Origin: Heligmosomoides polygyrus polygyrus
Lineage: Eukaryota > Nematoda > Chromadorea > Rhabditida > Heligmosomidae
Reading direction: 5' to 3'
DNA: 64,000 bases
Assembly (NCBI GenBank): GCA_947396885.1
Contig: OX377202.1
Span: 68,730,643-68,794,642, forward strand
The notes under the pieces were generated by a model, which saw only the letters and a list, made by a program, of their open reading frames with translations, was not told the DNA's origin and ran no database searches. Below are positions 46,038-56,900 of this stretch, piece after piece. The translations under genes and the position numbers were made by a program. How positions within the stretch are numbered: position 1 is the first letter of the stretch; each line of letters opens with the position of its first letter.

Positions 46038-47610
46038 TGCATTTTCAGACAAGGCAAAAACATTCATTTGGAAGCTTTTCCGTCTGATTCCAAAAACGTC
46101 CTGTTTGGTTCGAAAAATGTCCATTTTGGTCTAAAGGGTATCTTGCTTGACGTAGATGTAGTTCGAATTTTTGTCATGGAATTAAAGACAAGTCTCGAAA
46201 TCCCAAGATGAAAGTGAAGAGATACTCTACCCATCTTTGAAACATGAGATAATCTATCGTTGTCCTATTTTCCCGAACATGCATGTACTTGGTGTCACAG
46301 TTGTCACTCTTGAGGAACTCTGTGGTGAGAAATCGGGAGAAAGTCAGAAATTATAGACATATTATTTTGTAACTTTACTGTCGGCAAAAAAGTATGTTGG
46401 CTTTCGGCTTAAGTGGTTTATTTTATTCTCAACTCTAAATTCTATTTCTGATTATGTATGTCTATGAAAGCGAGCAAACTTATGCTTCTATGAAGCCCCA
46501 CCTTAGCTACACCACCACACCTAATAGTTTACCTATCAACGTCAAAGGGACGCATACCTGCATCAGGCGCCCTGCGTCTCAACTACCTTCGCTCCTGACA
46601 GCACATCCGCGACTTCGGTTGGGGTGTTGTCGCTCACTCACTCACTTGTCGACTGATTCCGAGGTTGTTTGCTAAGAGAGAGGCACGCGGCCCGCGTGAA
46701 TGGATAATGGGTGGGCGCGCCCGTGCATGATTTCTTCCCCAACAGCGAACAGAGTCCGCCACTCTTCGTTGCTGAAAACGACAGCCTGCAAGGGCACTAG
46801 AAAGCTTCTGAAAGCTTCCGTTATGACTCTGCCAGACGTAGGGTTTTATTTTGGTCTCACGTTTCCGCTGATGCATCGCGTCTTCAGAGGCTCATTAGTC
46901 AGCCACAGTCTGGGCACTGCCGATCTGTCGTCATTGAGCCAGCAAGAGCACTTTGGGAAATGTCAAAAGGTAGCGGCTTTGCTAAAGAGGACGACGAAGT
47001 GTTGGACCCTTTTCAAAAACACGCCTTCCCTTTTTACTATTACCACACGGAATTCTTTCAAATCAGCCAACTCTGTTGGAATTGCTCCTGCCCCATAGTT
47101 TGGAAAGGTCCGCGGAAAGTGGAATAAGGTCGCGCATACTCATTTACTGCATGACGCACCGCTGCGATTCGATTTTAGTTCCGCACCCTTCCTCGCAAAA
47201 ATCTCCTCACCTGCGAACGGCGCCATAGAGGCTCTACGACAGCGCTACGGCTCTTGTTGAGTCATCTAAAGTACGGCGAAGCTGACGCCATAACACGAAC
47301 CGTACTGACCTCACGCCCAATCGTCACTCAAACGCACGCATCGATTTGAAACATGGCATGCGGTAGTGAGTCATTTGTCCTTGTCTACAAGCTGAGAAAC
47401 TCCTCCCTTGCTACAGCTCTACTGATTGCGATCACGAGCGCAACGAGGAAATTCCATCTTGACTAACCTTCGCTTCAGTTAAGTGAGCTGTATATCAAGC
47501 ACAAACAGCGATTTATATTTCGAGGCTTTCAAACCGTCCGCACTTTTTCGAGTGCACACCGCTTTTCCACTGGTGCATGTTCACTTATTCATTTTTCCTA
47601 AGGGCTGGAT
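46038..47610. other. Gene-free stretch
   Basis: The 132-codon plus-strand frame at 46700-47098 has no recognisable domain or splice context. Nothing else is recognised. Confidence 0.4.
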
Positions 47611-47903
47611 GGGCGGGAGCGTGTAGCGCAGTAGGAGAACGTGCAGGCTGTCGCGTGCATCCGATACCAGGTTCGTAGTTCGGATTTCCCCACCCAGGCC
47701 AACCAAGCCTTCAATCCCTGCGGTGTCGATCAATTGAAACCAGAGTTGTCTAGAACGGATAAAGCGCTGACTCGTTCATCGGCTGGCCACTCCAGGCCAT
47801 TATATGGCCACATACGTATTGAATGCGCCTCCACGACAATCCGTGGAGAGGAATACGTGGCGTATCCCAAAAGGGAGTAACGCCGTACTTTGTCCTTCGT
47901 ATT
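47611..47903 (+). repeat. tRNA-headed SINE, family A (best-preserved forward copy)
   Basis: Box A TAGCGCAGTAGG lies at 47625-47636, and a box B-like GGTTCGTAGTTCGG begins near 47670, the spacing expected from a tRNA head. The body runs through CCAACCAAGCCTTCAATCCC, GATAAAGCGCTGACTCGTTC and GAATACGTGGCGTATCCCAA to GTCCTTCGTATT. Inverted copies elsewhere end at the same point, which supports the unit of about 290 bases. Confidence 0.8.
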
Positions 47904-47977
47904 AGGGATATACAGCGTGAAAAATGTTAACAAACAACACAAAAAGGACAGCATTAAATAAATATAATCGATGCTAA

Positions 47978-48124
47978 GCGAACTGGTGCCCGCTGTATAC
48001 CAGCAAGGTATCTTGAAACGGGTTGGTTATATCAGCCAGACTCCGGAGTTCCTTAACTTGCCGGTTCTGTGCTTTTGTGAATGCTCCACGACCATGTTCA
48101 ATCTCGGAGCGAGCACCAGCCCGC
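47978..48124. mobile_element. GCGGGCTGGTG-type MITE with TAA duplication
   Basis: The left tip GCGAACTGGTGCCCGC and the right tip GCGAGCACCAGCCCGC are inverted, and TAA is duplicated at 47975-47977 and 48125-48127. The interior shares the CTGACT/ACTCCGGAGTTC and GTGAATGCTCCACGACCATG blocks with relatives. It is non-coding. Confidence 0.7.
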
Positions 48125-48151
48125 TAAGTACCATATAATCCTATACCGTAT

Positions 48152-48480
48152 AAGGATAAAGGACGGAGCTAACTAACCCCTCTTGAGATGTGCCACACAA
48201 TCTGCTTCTGCGGTATGCCGTGGAGGTAATTTGAATGCGTATTTGGCGCGTACAAATTACCGACATAGACCGTGATCAGCCAGTGAGCAAATCAGTCACT
48301 AGTCGCTAATCTAATCAATCAATAAAACTGAATCCGGCCCAGACAAGTCTGGTACCAACTCACCGACCCCGCAGAGGTGGAACTCTTCGTTGACCTAGGC
48401 AGGAAACCCGAACCAAGCATCTCGATTCGGGGTGCAGGCAACACTCGGTGCGTCTTCTAACTGCTCTACCACACGTGCAC
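48152..48480 (-). repeat. tRNA-headed SINE, family A (inverted)
   Basis: GATAAAGGACGGAGCTAACT, GGAGGTAATTTGAATGCGTA, CCCAGACAAGTCTGGTACCA and GATTCGGGGTGCAGGCAACA follow the family order in reverse. A duplication of about 30 bases near 48290-48320 makes this copy longer. Confidence 0.7.
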
Positions 48481-48659
48481 TACAACATACAAGGCGTCAA
48501 AACAAAGGGAAATCAATACTTTTACGGCGTATGGCGCAACCCATCTACATAGGCGTGCTATTGTGGACACAGTTTGAATGTATATTTGGCTAATAAAATT
48601 GACTGCAGAGATCATGCCATGAGCAACAATGGACGTTTGATTCTTATGACGATATTTTT

Positions 48660-48812
48660 GTTGCGATCCAAATCCTAGCGCCAGTTAGCGCCAGGAGTCG
48701 AACTCGCACCACCTGGTAACCGGACATGAATTCCCTACGCCATTACACCACGGCACGGTTTGATCGAACGCAGCATCCACACCTCGTGCGACCAATCGTC
48801 ACTATTCGGTCG
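48660..48812 (-). repeat. tRNA-headed SINE, family B (copy 1)
   Basis: The inverted T-arm text CAGGAGTCGAACTCGCACCA and the inverted box A text TACGCCATTACACCA are followed by GATCGAACGCAGCATCCACA and CCTCGTGCGACCAATC, shared almost exactly with the copy at 54790. On the left, TTGCGATCCAAATCCTAGCG matches the tail shared by all copies. Confidence 0.75.
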
Positions 48813-48988
48813 AGAGATTATTGAGCTTACATCCTCATTACCAGCCACTTGAGGCTTAAAGAAAACGAATTAAATGAACGTTTGTGTCCTTCCGTCCCAT
48901 ATAATGCCGGTATCATTTATTCGATTGTAAAATGGTTAAATCTTGAGGGGCTGATACAGAAGATAGAAGCAATAAGAAGGATGTTTTG

Positions 48989-49075
48989 TAGCGATAAAAA
49001 CTCCTGGCCAGGCGGGACTCGAACCCGCACGATCTGCTTTCCGGACAGTGATGCTACGCCTTACACCTCATAACT
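48989..49075 (-). repeat. tRNA-headed SINE, family B (copy 2)
   Basis: GCGATAAAAACTCCTGGCCA and GGCGGGACTCGAACCCGCAC give the tail and a perfect inverted T-arm, and TACGCCTTACACC gives the inverted box A region. Only the head and a short tail are present. Confidence 0.7.
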
Positions 49076-49115
49076 CCTGCAGGGCATCTTAGATGCTCCG
49101 CTCGAGTAACATCGG

Positions 49116-49178
49116 TGGTGGTGTGAGGGGTAGTACCGTAGCAAAGAAGAAGGCGTGGATTCGAATTTCGCCTTCCGC
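49116..49178 (+). repeat. tRNA-headed SINE, family B (forward head, worn)
   Basis: TGGTGTGAGGGGTAGTACCG followed after about 20 bases by GTGGATTCGAATTTCGCC has the box A to box B layout of family B in the opposite orientation, immediately next to copy 2. Confidence 0.4.
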
Positions 49179-51077
49179 AACAGTTTGGATCTCAACTAGA
49201 CATCCGTATGAATGCATGGGCGACAACTGGTGGAAATCGTTCTAGTGGATAGAGGATAAGCGAAATAAGGCGCCATAGATAGAGATATAGACAGAGATAT
49301 ATTCCTGAACGGATTTGCTCCAAGCCTAATGGGAAGCGAACAGTGTCTGCCATACACCTGCGATGAAACCATTATGTTTAGAAGGGAACTGCAGGAGTCC
49401 CTTGGCGATATCCGAAGACGAAGTGATAGCTGTTGGGTTCCAGCCTTCACATTGTTTTGTTTTCTCGACCACATGAACACAGAGATGGAGATAAATTTAG
49501 TTGAAAATCAGGTCTCCTTTCCCACATGTTCTGTTCTATACACCGTCGGAGGGACACGACGAAAGCAGCGCCTCAACCCAACTCCGCCGTACGAGCCCCT
49601 TAACAAAACTCACCAGAATGTGCGCATGAACGAGAAGATGAGAATTCAACAAGCACTGCTGCACCGACTGGGAAGTACACGTCGTTCATGGGAACTTTCA
49701 AGCGCACAACAGCAACACGACGGTTCGTTGAAGTATTGAAGCTATTTTCGGTGGAGCGACTATTGGGGATACAAGCAGACCTCACCACTACCAAACACAT
49801 AGGAGAAAAGAAAGGCTTTCTTTCAATGAATGCGCCACGCATTTTAGCTCTGGTGAATATCACAGAGGCAGTTTGGCTGCCCAATAAGCCTCATGGTAAG
49901 CAAGAACTTGCTTGTGCCATCCCGTGCGCGAATCAGTGTTTTACGCTTGCCAGACAAGTGAGCAACTAATTCTTCGTCTTAGGAGGAATGAAGGCTTTGA
50001 CTGGCCTATGCAGAACCCGGACGGTGAACTGATTCGGTCGCCGGCGCCTCTTCCGTCTAGACTGCGTGTGCCCAGCTCCCTCACTGCGTCTATTTAATCT
50101 TCAAGAAATTGAATTGTTTGCGGCTGGAAAACTGGCTAAACCGCAGCGGAATTTTCCATCTGAATCCACGTGTCGATGGCGCAGGAGCCAAATGAATGGC
50201 TTGTCCTAGCACTGCATTTAGGTCGGACAGCTGGGTGGCATCAGGTTTGTGCGTCACAAACCAGTTCGCGGTGGGAGCGCAGCGTTCGCGACCACGACGA
50301 TGTCCCAACGTATCTTTGAGTCGATTATGTCCAAGAAGGAATGGTTTCAAGAAGGAATCAGGAGAAGGAGTCCCGAAAATCTCCCAAAACGAGCGAGACA
50401 AATAATTTTTCTTTGAATCTTGAAGATTATCACCGAAATACTAGACTCCAGAGCAATCCTTTTTTAGTGGGGGGGAGGGAGTGTAGGTGGAATTGCCACA
50501 CAACCAATGAAGAAAAGCGCAAACCACCGCGTCTTCGCCCTCGACAGTTTCGGGGCCAATTTGTCGTCTCGGAGGTTCGGATCTTGGTTAGCCCGGGCAC
50601 ATAATCGGTCCTGGACGCGTGGGCGCAAGCGATTGCCTCCCGTTCCGATGTATTCGCCACGGGGTTGTTTCGGAAGGGAAACGGCGTTGCCAGTCAGTGT
50701 AGTTGAGACACATCGAATGTGTACTTGTCCTAAGCATTCACCTCCGGGGTCGATCGATTGAGACGTTAGTGTCGCTCCTGCTTAAGCTTATTACCAGTCC
50801 ACTGACTTCCCAGGATTGGAAGACGGCCTCTCCGGGAGGGGGTCATCTTGCGTTTAAGGGGCATCCACCGACGGCGAAAGGCAAGTGAATGTCATTTACG
50901 TACATCAGAAGTGCTTCAGCGCATTTCGGCACAGGTGGTGGCTCACTAGCGGTGTTCAAACATTTAAATTTCGTACACCCCAACATGCCATATAAGACCG
51001 CTTACATGGCAACTCCCGCCGAGCCAATTAGCGCGCAGAAGACTCGGTTAAGCTAGGCGATATCCGAAGCTGGTGTA
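49179..51077. other. Stretch without a supported gene
   Basis: A 136-codon plus-strand frame (49329-49739) overlaps other long frames up to 49969. None contains a domain I recognise, and no splice pair makes a consistent exon. The G run and GC-rich text near 50470-50830 open further frames by composition. Confidence 0.35.
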
Positions 51078-52008
51078 CAGGGTCAGTAAAAAGTAGTGAC
51101 GCACTAAACGTAAACGTTAGCAATAACAACACGTCATAAAATTAACCAAGTTTATATACAAAACGTCAGCAATGATCTAGCGAACAGAATAGCATGACTT
51201 GTGTTTTATATGGGCTTCTTTGCTGCAAATGCAGGGGCGAAGGCAATGAGGAAAGACATCGACGGTGCGCCGCAAGTGGTCCACGTGGATTTCGTTCCAT
51301 GCTTTAACCTTCAGTGACTTGACACTTTTGTGCATTCAACCTGTAAAAGTGTTCCATACTCTTCAAGGACTTCCAAAGTGCTAATTCTGACGGAAGGCTC
51401 GCTGCAATGGAGGCGCATCCGGCCGGTATCATGGTTTGTGCATTCATCACAAGCGTCTCTCGTTTTCGTGGATATAGGAGTGAAGATAAATCAGTAGATT
51501 TATCTGTATTGATGTCCTAAAGAAGCAAATGGTTCCTTGGCTCGAATCCCACCTTGCAAGTAAGGCGTATGTCTTCCTACAGGATTACACTCCTCCCTCA
51601 GAGTCGAGGATTGTTTAGGACTGGTGCCGCGCCAACTTGAACGGCTTCATTCCGGCAGAGGAATGACCTCTGTATAGACTGGATCTAAATCCGCCGAATT
51701 ACTCTATGTGGGGAGATTTGGAGAACAAGACTTGCGCTACTTCCCACAAAAGTATGAAGTCAGTGAAGGATGATCCGGTCAAGGCATGGAACGAAATCGA
51801 CGTGGACTACTTGCGGCGCACCGTCGATGTCTTTCCTCGTCGTCTTGGCCCCTATATTCGCAGCAGAAAAGCCCATATAAAACACAAGTGATGCTATTCC
51901 GTTCACTAGATCATTGCTGACATTTTGTATATAAACTTGTTCAATTTTATAATGTGTTGTTACTTCTAACGTCTACGTTTAGTGCGTCAATACTTTTTAC
52001 GCACCCTG
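51078..52008. mobile_element. Fold-back Tc1/mariner derivative
   Basis: The left tip CAGGGTCAGTAAAAAGTAGT and the inverted right tip CAGGGTGCGTAAAAAGTATT match, and complementarity continues for about 230 bases in each arm, past the end of a transposase gene. The left arm is therefore an inverted copy of the element's 3' coding end plus its terminal region. TA precedes the left tip; no TA follows the right tip. Confidence 0.75.
51560..51891 (+). pseudogene. Tc1/mariner-superfamily transposase, C-terminal remnant
   Basis: The plus strand reads, across one or two frame changes, RTGAAPT/DWCRANLNGFIPAEE-type text, then LYRLDLNPPNYSMWGDLENK and KSVKDDPVKAWNEIDVDYLR, ending RRLGPYIRSRKAHIKHK at a stop. 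DLNPPNYSMWGDLE is the third catalytic box of this superfamily with N in place of the final D. The inverted left arm carries the same C-terminus. The first two catalytic boxes are missing, so it is inactive. Confidence 0.75.
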
Positions 52009-53936
52009 GATTTGCGAACAAATTCTACCCAAGCCAATTTTGGAGTGCAGCAGCACGGAAATCTCACCATCAAAAAATGCGCGTGGCCGTACTTGGAAGT
52101 GTCCGAAACATTTTTACAAGAAAGACACTATTATACTGAGTGGGAGGGTTCCTGTATTCGTGTACACCTCGTGCGAAGTTCCGTAACACGATTCTTGCCT
52201 ACCTTCTCTAGAAATTAGGCGAAGGGTGGATGATCTGTGATGGGGTATAAACTCCTCCACAAATTACTCTCCACTGTTTCTTCTCAATTCTTTGAGTTGT
52301 TGCCCTCTCGAACCAGATTGGTGGAACTAAATTGTCCCTTCCTAGACCTAAAAGAGCAGTTTCACAACACTCCTTTAGTGTCAGGGCTGGACCAGCCTAT
52401 TTAAAGCTCTTCAAAAATGGTGCTCCTCCTGCTCACATCCTTCAATTAAAAGGTTTGGCTTACGACCACCACTTTGCCTAGATTTCGTTGTACGTGGTTG
52501 CATTAGGATGAGATTCCCTCCGACAGCTTTTCTCATGGCTTACAAACAGCAAAGTTGGGCTCATCCGACTTATGGAAATAGTGGCGTACGTTTATGTACA
52601 CTTCTGAATTCATGACGCTATGCAGTACTCTACCAGCGCCACAGGTTTCATGCCCTGTCATCATGGTCAGCACTTCTACGGCCCTATTTGCCTATTTCTT
52701 ACGCGGCTTGCCTCTGTGCTACGGACATGCTTCTTCGTTGGCACTCTCTGCAGGCTCCTGGAACTAACAAATCCGTGGAATCGTACTCGCTGTGCTGCCT
52801 CCTGCGCCCTATTTAGGGTCGGACGGTGGCATTGGGTCCAGCCTTCACTCACTAATGTTCTCAGGTCTTACTCCGCTGCGATACCCCGCATTACAATTTA
52901 CCTCCCGCAGTTCGGTGTTCGCCCATTTTCCTTCCATAATCTGCAGCCCTGCTTGAGGAGTCGAGATATTACTTCCAGGAAATGCCTTTATCATCACACC
53001 TGATTGCTTTTCATAACTGCCCTTTTTCCTGCCCTTTTGGTCCTCTCTCCTATCTCTCATAGGGTTTTGTTCAGTCTGCAGTTTGGTTTACTGTTCCCTC
53101 TCACTTATGCTTGTGTCGGCACGTCTTCGCACACGTCTGCATAAATAGATAAATATGCTGTGTCCACTCTGTACTCTTTGCTTCTCAGCCGTTGTTGGTA
53201 ATTCCGTTCCGGTTAAATGTCTGGCGTCCGTCTTGAGCGGCGCGATATCCTGCCGTACCATTTCACTCCGAGTGAATTTCTGTTTCGGATCGAGGCTGCA
53301 GCCGTCCAAAACCCCGTCGACTCCTCCGGAGCCTCGTTGGCTGGCCTTGTGCTGCAACCAGCGTCGAAGTTGGGCAGGGCACCCGTCCCGTTGTGGAATT
53401 TTGCGGTCAATAAATATCGTCGCGCGCGGCCTCCGCGTCGCGCACCGCCGCCGCGCGGCCGCCCGGTGTGGTCCGGCGGCTGTGACTCACGTGGCGTACG
53501 AGCGGTTCGTTCGTCATCCGCCCAAGCCCGTGGTTCTCGCTGGCACTCAGCCCCCTTGGTGAAATCTTAGGGGGGGGGTCCACCTCATAACGGTTCTACC
53601 CCTCGTCCCTTGGCATGTCAACCCCAACCCTGGGCTTCACCGAGAGTCCTAGTGCCTGCCTTACGTTGCATATTACGTTGCATGTTTTTCTTCATTTCAA
53701 CTATTATCTAGGTGTGTGTATAGATCGGACCCCCTACTGCGGTTGCACCCCAACCTCTTCTGCCTCACCTCGCCTCCGCTTCTTGCGCGACGTCGCGTTT
53801 CGCTACTGTTGTGGCTCCTTGAATGCCATCGTTATGGCGTCCATCTGACTCCATCCGCACGGAGCTCTTGATCTGACGCTCTTTCAGTCCCGCTCCAACA
53901 TCGCGGGGTTGTTTCACCTTGCCGACAGGAGCCGAC
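52009..53936. other. Intergenic region upstream of the dynamin gene
   Basis: No exon or transposon is recognised. A CG-rich block at about 53420-53540 and a G run at 53571-53578 lie within 550 bases of the dynamin start and could include its promoter, but no core promoter element can be claimed. Frames at 52620-53003 and 53155-53570 lack domains. Confidence 0.4.
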
Positions 53937-53942
53937 GTTCAG
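53937..53942 (+). promoter_or_regulatory. Possible spliced-leader trans-splice acceptor
   Basis: GTTCAG ends one base before the dynamin ATG at 53944. Nematode mRNAs often receive a spliced leader at an outron acceptor of this form just upstream of the start codon. The match could be chance. Confidence 0.35.
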
Positions 53943-53943
53943 A

Positions 53944-56900
53944 ATGGCGTGGGTCAACCAGGGAATGCAAGCGCTCATTCCCGTAATCAACAGGGTACAG
54001 GTGAGTAGACACACATTCAAGATTTTTTCGCTTTTTCGATATTCCGGTCGCTGTCGTTCCGTCAGGGTTTAGCTGCCGGTGTCAGGCTAGATTGGTGCCT
54101 TGCGAGCAATTTATTTCGTCCACAAAACGCATAGGTACTTCACGTGTGACGAATACGTGCTTAACATGACTAGCAGTGTATCCGATTCTAAGGAAGGAAC
54201 ACAGGAGAATGGGTGAACGCGAGGAAAAGCTCTTGGTTCTCTGTTTGGTCGAGACACGAATTTGGGCATGTTGTTTCGACCCAACTCAGCGCTTTCTTTG
54301 AACTATTATGACCAAGCATGGACGCAAAAAGGGTGGGAGCAGCACTCTAATTTAGGGGCGGATATTTCTAGTAAGCATCTTACGGTGGGATAACATTTTG
54401 CGCTTTCCTAGCAGTGGTCCAGCAGCTCTAGGATTGCGCCCAAATAGTAAGGTTTAGCGAGAAGAAAGTCACAAGAGTACACTCCCCTTGCCAAATTGCG
54501 CACAGGCTTGAAAGAAAGCTTCATTTCGGGTTCTGAGTCGTCTACCTTTGCTTTATACGAAGCCAGAAAAATTGAGAATATCCACAGTGCTACTCAGGCA
54601 AGCACAATTTCTCTAGTAGCATACTACTGGTAGAGGAAAATTCCATAGAACCGCTAAAAAATGTGCGAATAACCTCATAGGTTCGGTGATGGACTGTGCA
54701 AACCGGAAAGCTAGCGGCCTTTGTTAGCATGTCTATGTTCTGATTTACTAGGTCTGACCCTAAGCAAATACCTCAGCTGATGTCGTAGAGTAGCGATCAA
54801 AACTCTAGCACCAGGCGGGACTCGAACCCGCACCTCCTGCTGATGCCGTACGCCATTACACCATCAGCGATGTTTCATCGAACGCAACATCCACACCTCG
54901 TGAGACCGATCAGCACTCACCCGTATATCGGGATGAGCTGGCCGTTGATATCAGCATGGAACCAAGAAAGTGAAGGTCTTGATAGAAATGATGTGCTGGA
55001 ATGTATACGCAGACAGCGTTGAGTACAATCTTACCTTGCATACTTTCATTTCCGTAGTCCTAACCGCTTCGTTGTTAGTTGTGAGACTGCTTTAGAGCAT
55101 TTCAAACAACAAGAGCATTTTTCTGCGACTGAAGATTGATATAGTCTCTTGATTTATACGCGCAGGAAAAAATGGGAGTGCTCAGTCTTTTATTAGCGAC
55201 GTTTCCGTGGAGCAACAGCTTTATGGATTGTCCATCTTGTTTTACTCTGCGCTGGGAACCATTTGGTGTTAAAATCTAACGGAAAGCAGCGCGTAGCAGT
55301 TTTGCAAAGAATCCCAGTATCAGTACTTATTGCACAAACTGCGCCTTGAACAATGAACAAAGTGCATTGCTCCTTGTTACTGACAGATCGCTCAGCCGGA
55401 ATACAAGGATGCTATAGTGGTGTTTTTCAATCATTAACCCGCTTGAAGGAACCGAAAAAAATCCGCGTTATAGCAAGAGCTGCTGCTAACCGGAGCAAAT
55501 TTTTTTACACTCTCTTATGCGCAGGCTTATCTCAGACCGCATACAATGACTAAAAATGATGTTTTACTGCGATCAAGACTTGCGCCAGGCAGGACTCGAA
55601 CCCACACTCTTCTGGGCAGCAGCTCATAACACATCAGTCCGCGCCACATCCTCGTTGCAATGACCTATTAGCACTCTCAAGATGTCGGGATTTTGCGTGT
55701 GATCAAACAGTGCTGCTGCTGAAATCGTGCCCGAAAAGCAGAGGGTCCCAGCAGAGGTTACACTGTACTTGACGTGTTGCTGACTATGAACACTGGTGCA
55801 CGTCGTGACACGAACGAGGCAATAAAACTGTAGGTCTGGTCGCTAACTCAGGTAGCGTCTTGCTCGACTTAATCTTCTATGTGGGTGAGGAACTGAGCCC
55901 TGGATGCATTATAACGGGAGTCATTTTGAACCCAGTTCTTCTTGGAACCGCGCTATAACGGCAGTAACGTTATACCCGATGTGTTCTAACCGGAGTTAGT
56001 TTGTATCATAGTAAAAGTACGCTGGGCGGTTCCCAAAAGAAATCTACGTCGTATCCGGAGGCGTTATAACGAGAGGGGACTGTATGTAATTCCGTGAGCA
56101 CATAGCGGGCTGGTTCCCGCATCGAGATTGTGCACGATCGCAGAACTATTATGCAGCACAGTTTTTGCGCTTCTCCCCGTCAGCGGATTAGTGCACAAAA
56201 CTAGGAAAAGGGAAGAATTCGGGAGACTGGTTGGTCTAGATTCCTCATTTTAAGAAACCTCGCCGGTGTGATGCACCAGCCGGCTAAAAACCCTTTTGTG
56301 ACATTGATATCACCACCGCTTCATTTGAAACGATGTGAGAAGGCTTTGAAATGAAGATAAAGCGGAAGCTTGAGATTGTAAAAACGGTAAAAGGAGTATT
56401 GTTATGAGCTGAAAATTTTGCTGGCGCTTCACAGAACGCTCAGATGTATGTATATATCCCCCCATAAATTATAACTGGAATCGGTAAGAGTAATCGTAGA
56501 TATCGTAAATGCAAGCTTTGCTAATCAGTTGACAGTTTCTTGAAATTAAACTGCAAAATGACGGGACAGCTGTCCCGGGCGAACCATTAAACGGAAGGAA
56601 GCTGGAAAGTGGCTGGAACAGCAATTCATTATCATTAGATATATCATCCATCACTAGAATCTGCAAAATGTCTAGCTCCTCCAGCTTGACTTGAAGATGT
56701 GACTATTTTCGCTATTAAAATTTTGATTGGAAAGTGCTTGACTCATCTGAAAAGTCGTCCAAATAATGTAAAAAAATTGGCCGTGGCATCTATCATTGAG
56801 TACCTACAGCGCGGAGTAAATATACCCACTGTTTCGCTGCTACATAGTGTGAAAGTTCAATAAGTGTAAGTCAGGTTATAAGGACTAACACGCGTCTCAG

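Noticed and set aside
49329..49739. A 136-codon plus-strand frame
   Set aside because: No domain was recognised, long frames overlap it on both strands, and no consistent splice pair extends it.
53155..53570. A 135-codon plus-strand frame upstream of dynamin
   Set aside because: It lies in CG-rich sequence with open frames on both strands and has no recognisable domain; it is more likely upstream non-coding sequence.
54811..54880. A tRNA gene on the minus strand
   Set aside because: The T-arm is perfect, but no acceptor stem can pair and related copies share flanking sequence, so it is a SINE head.
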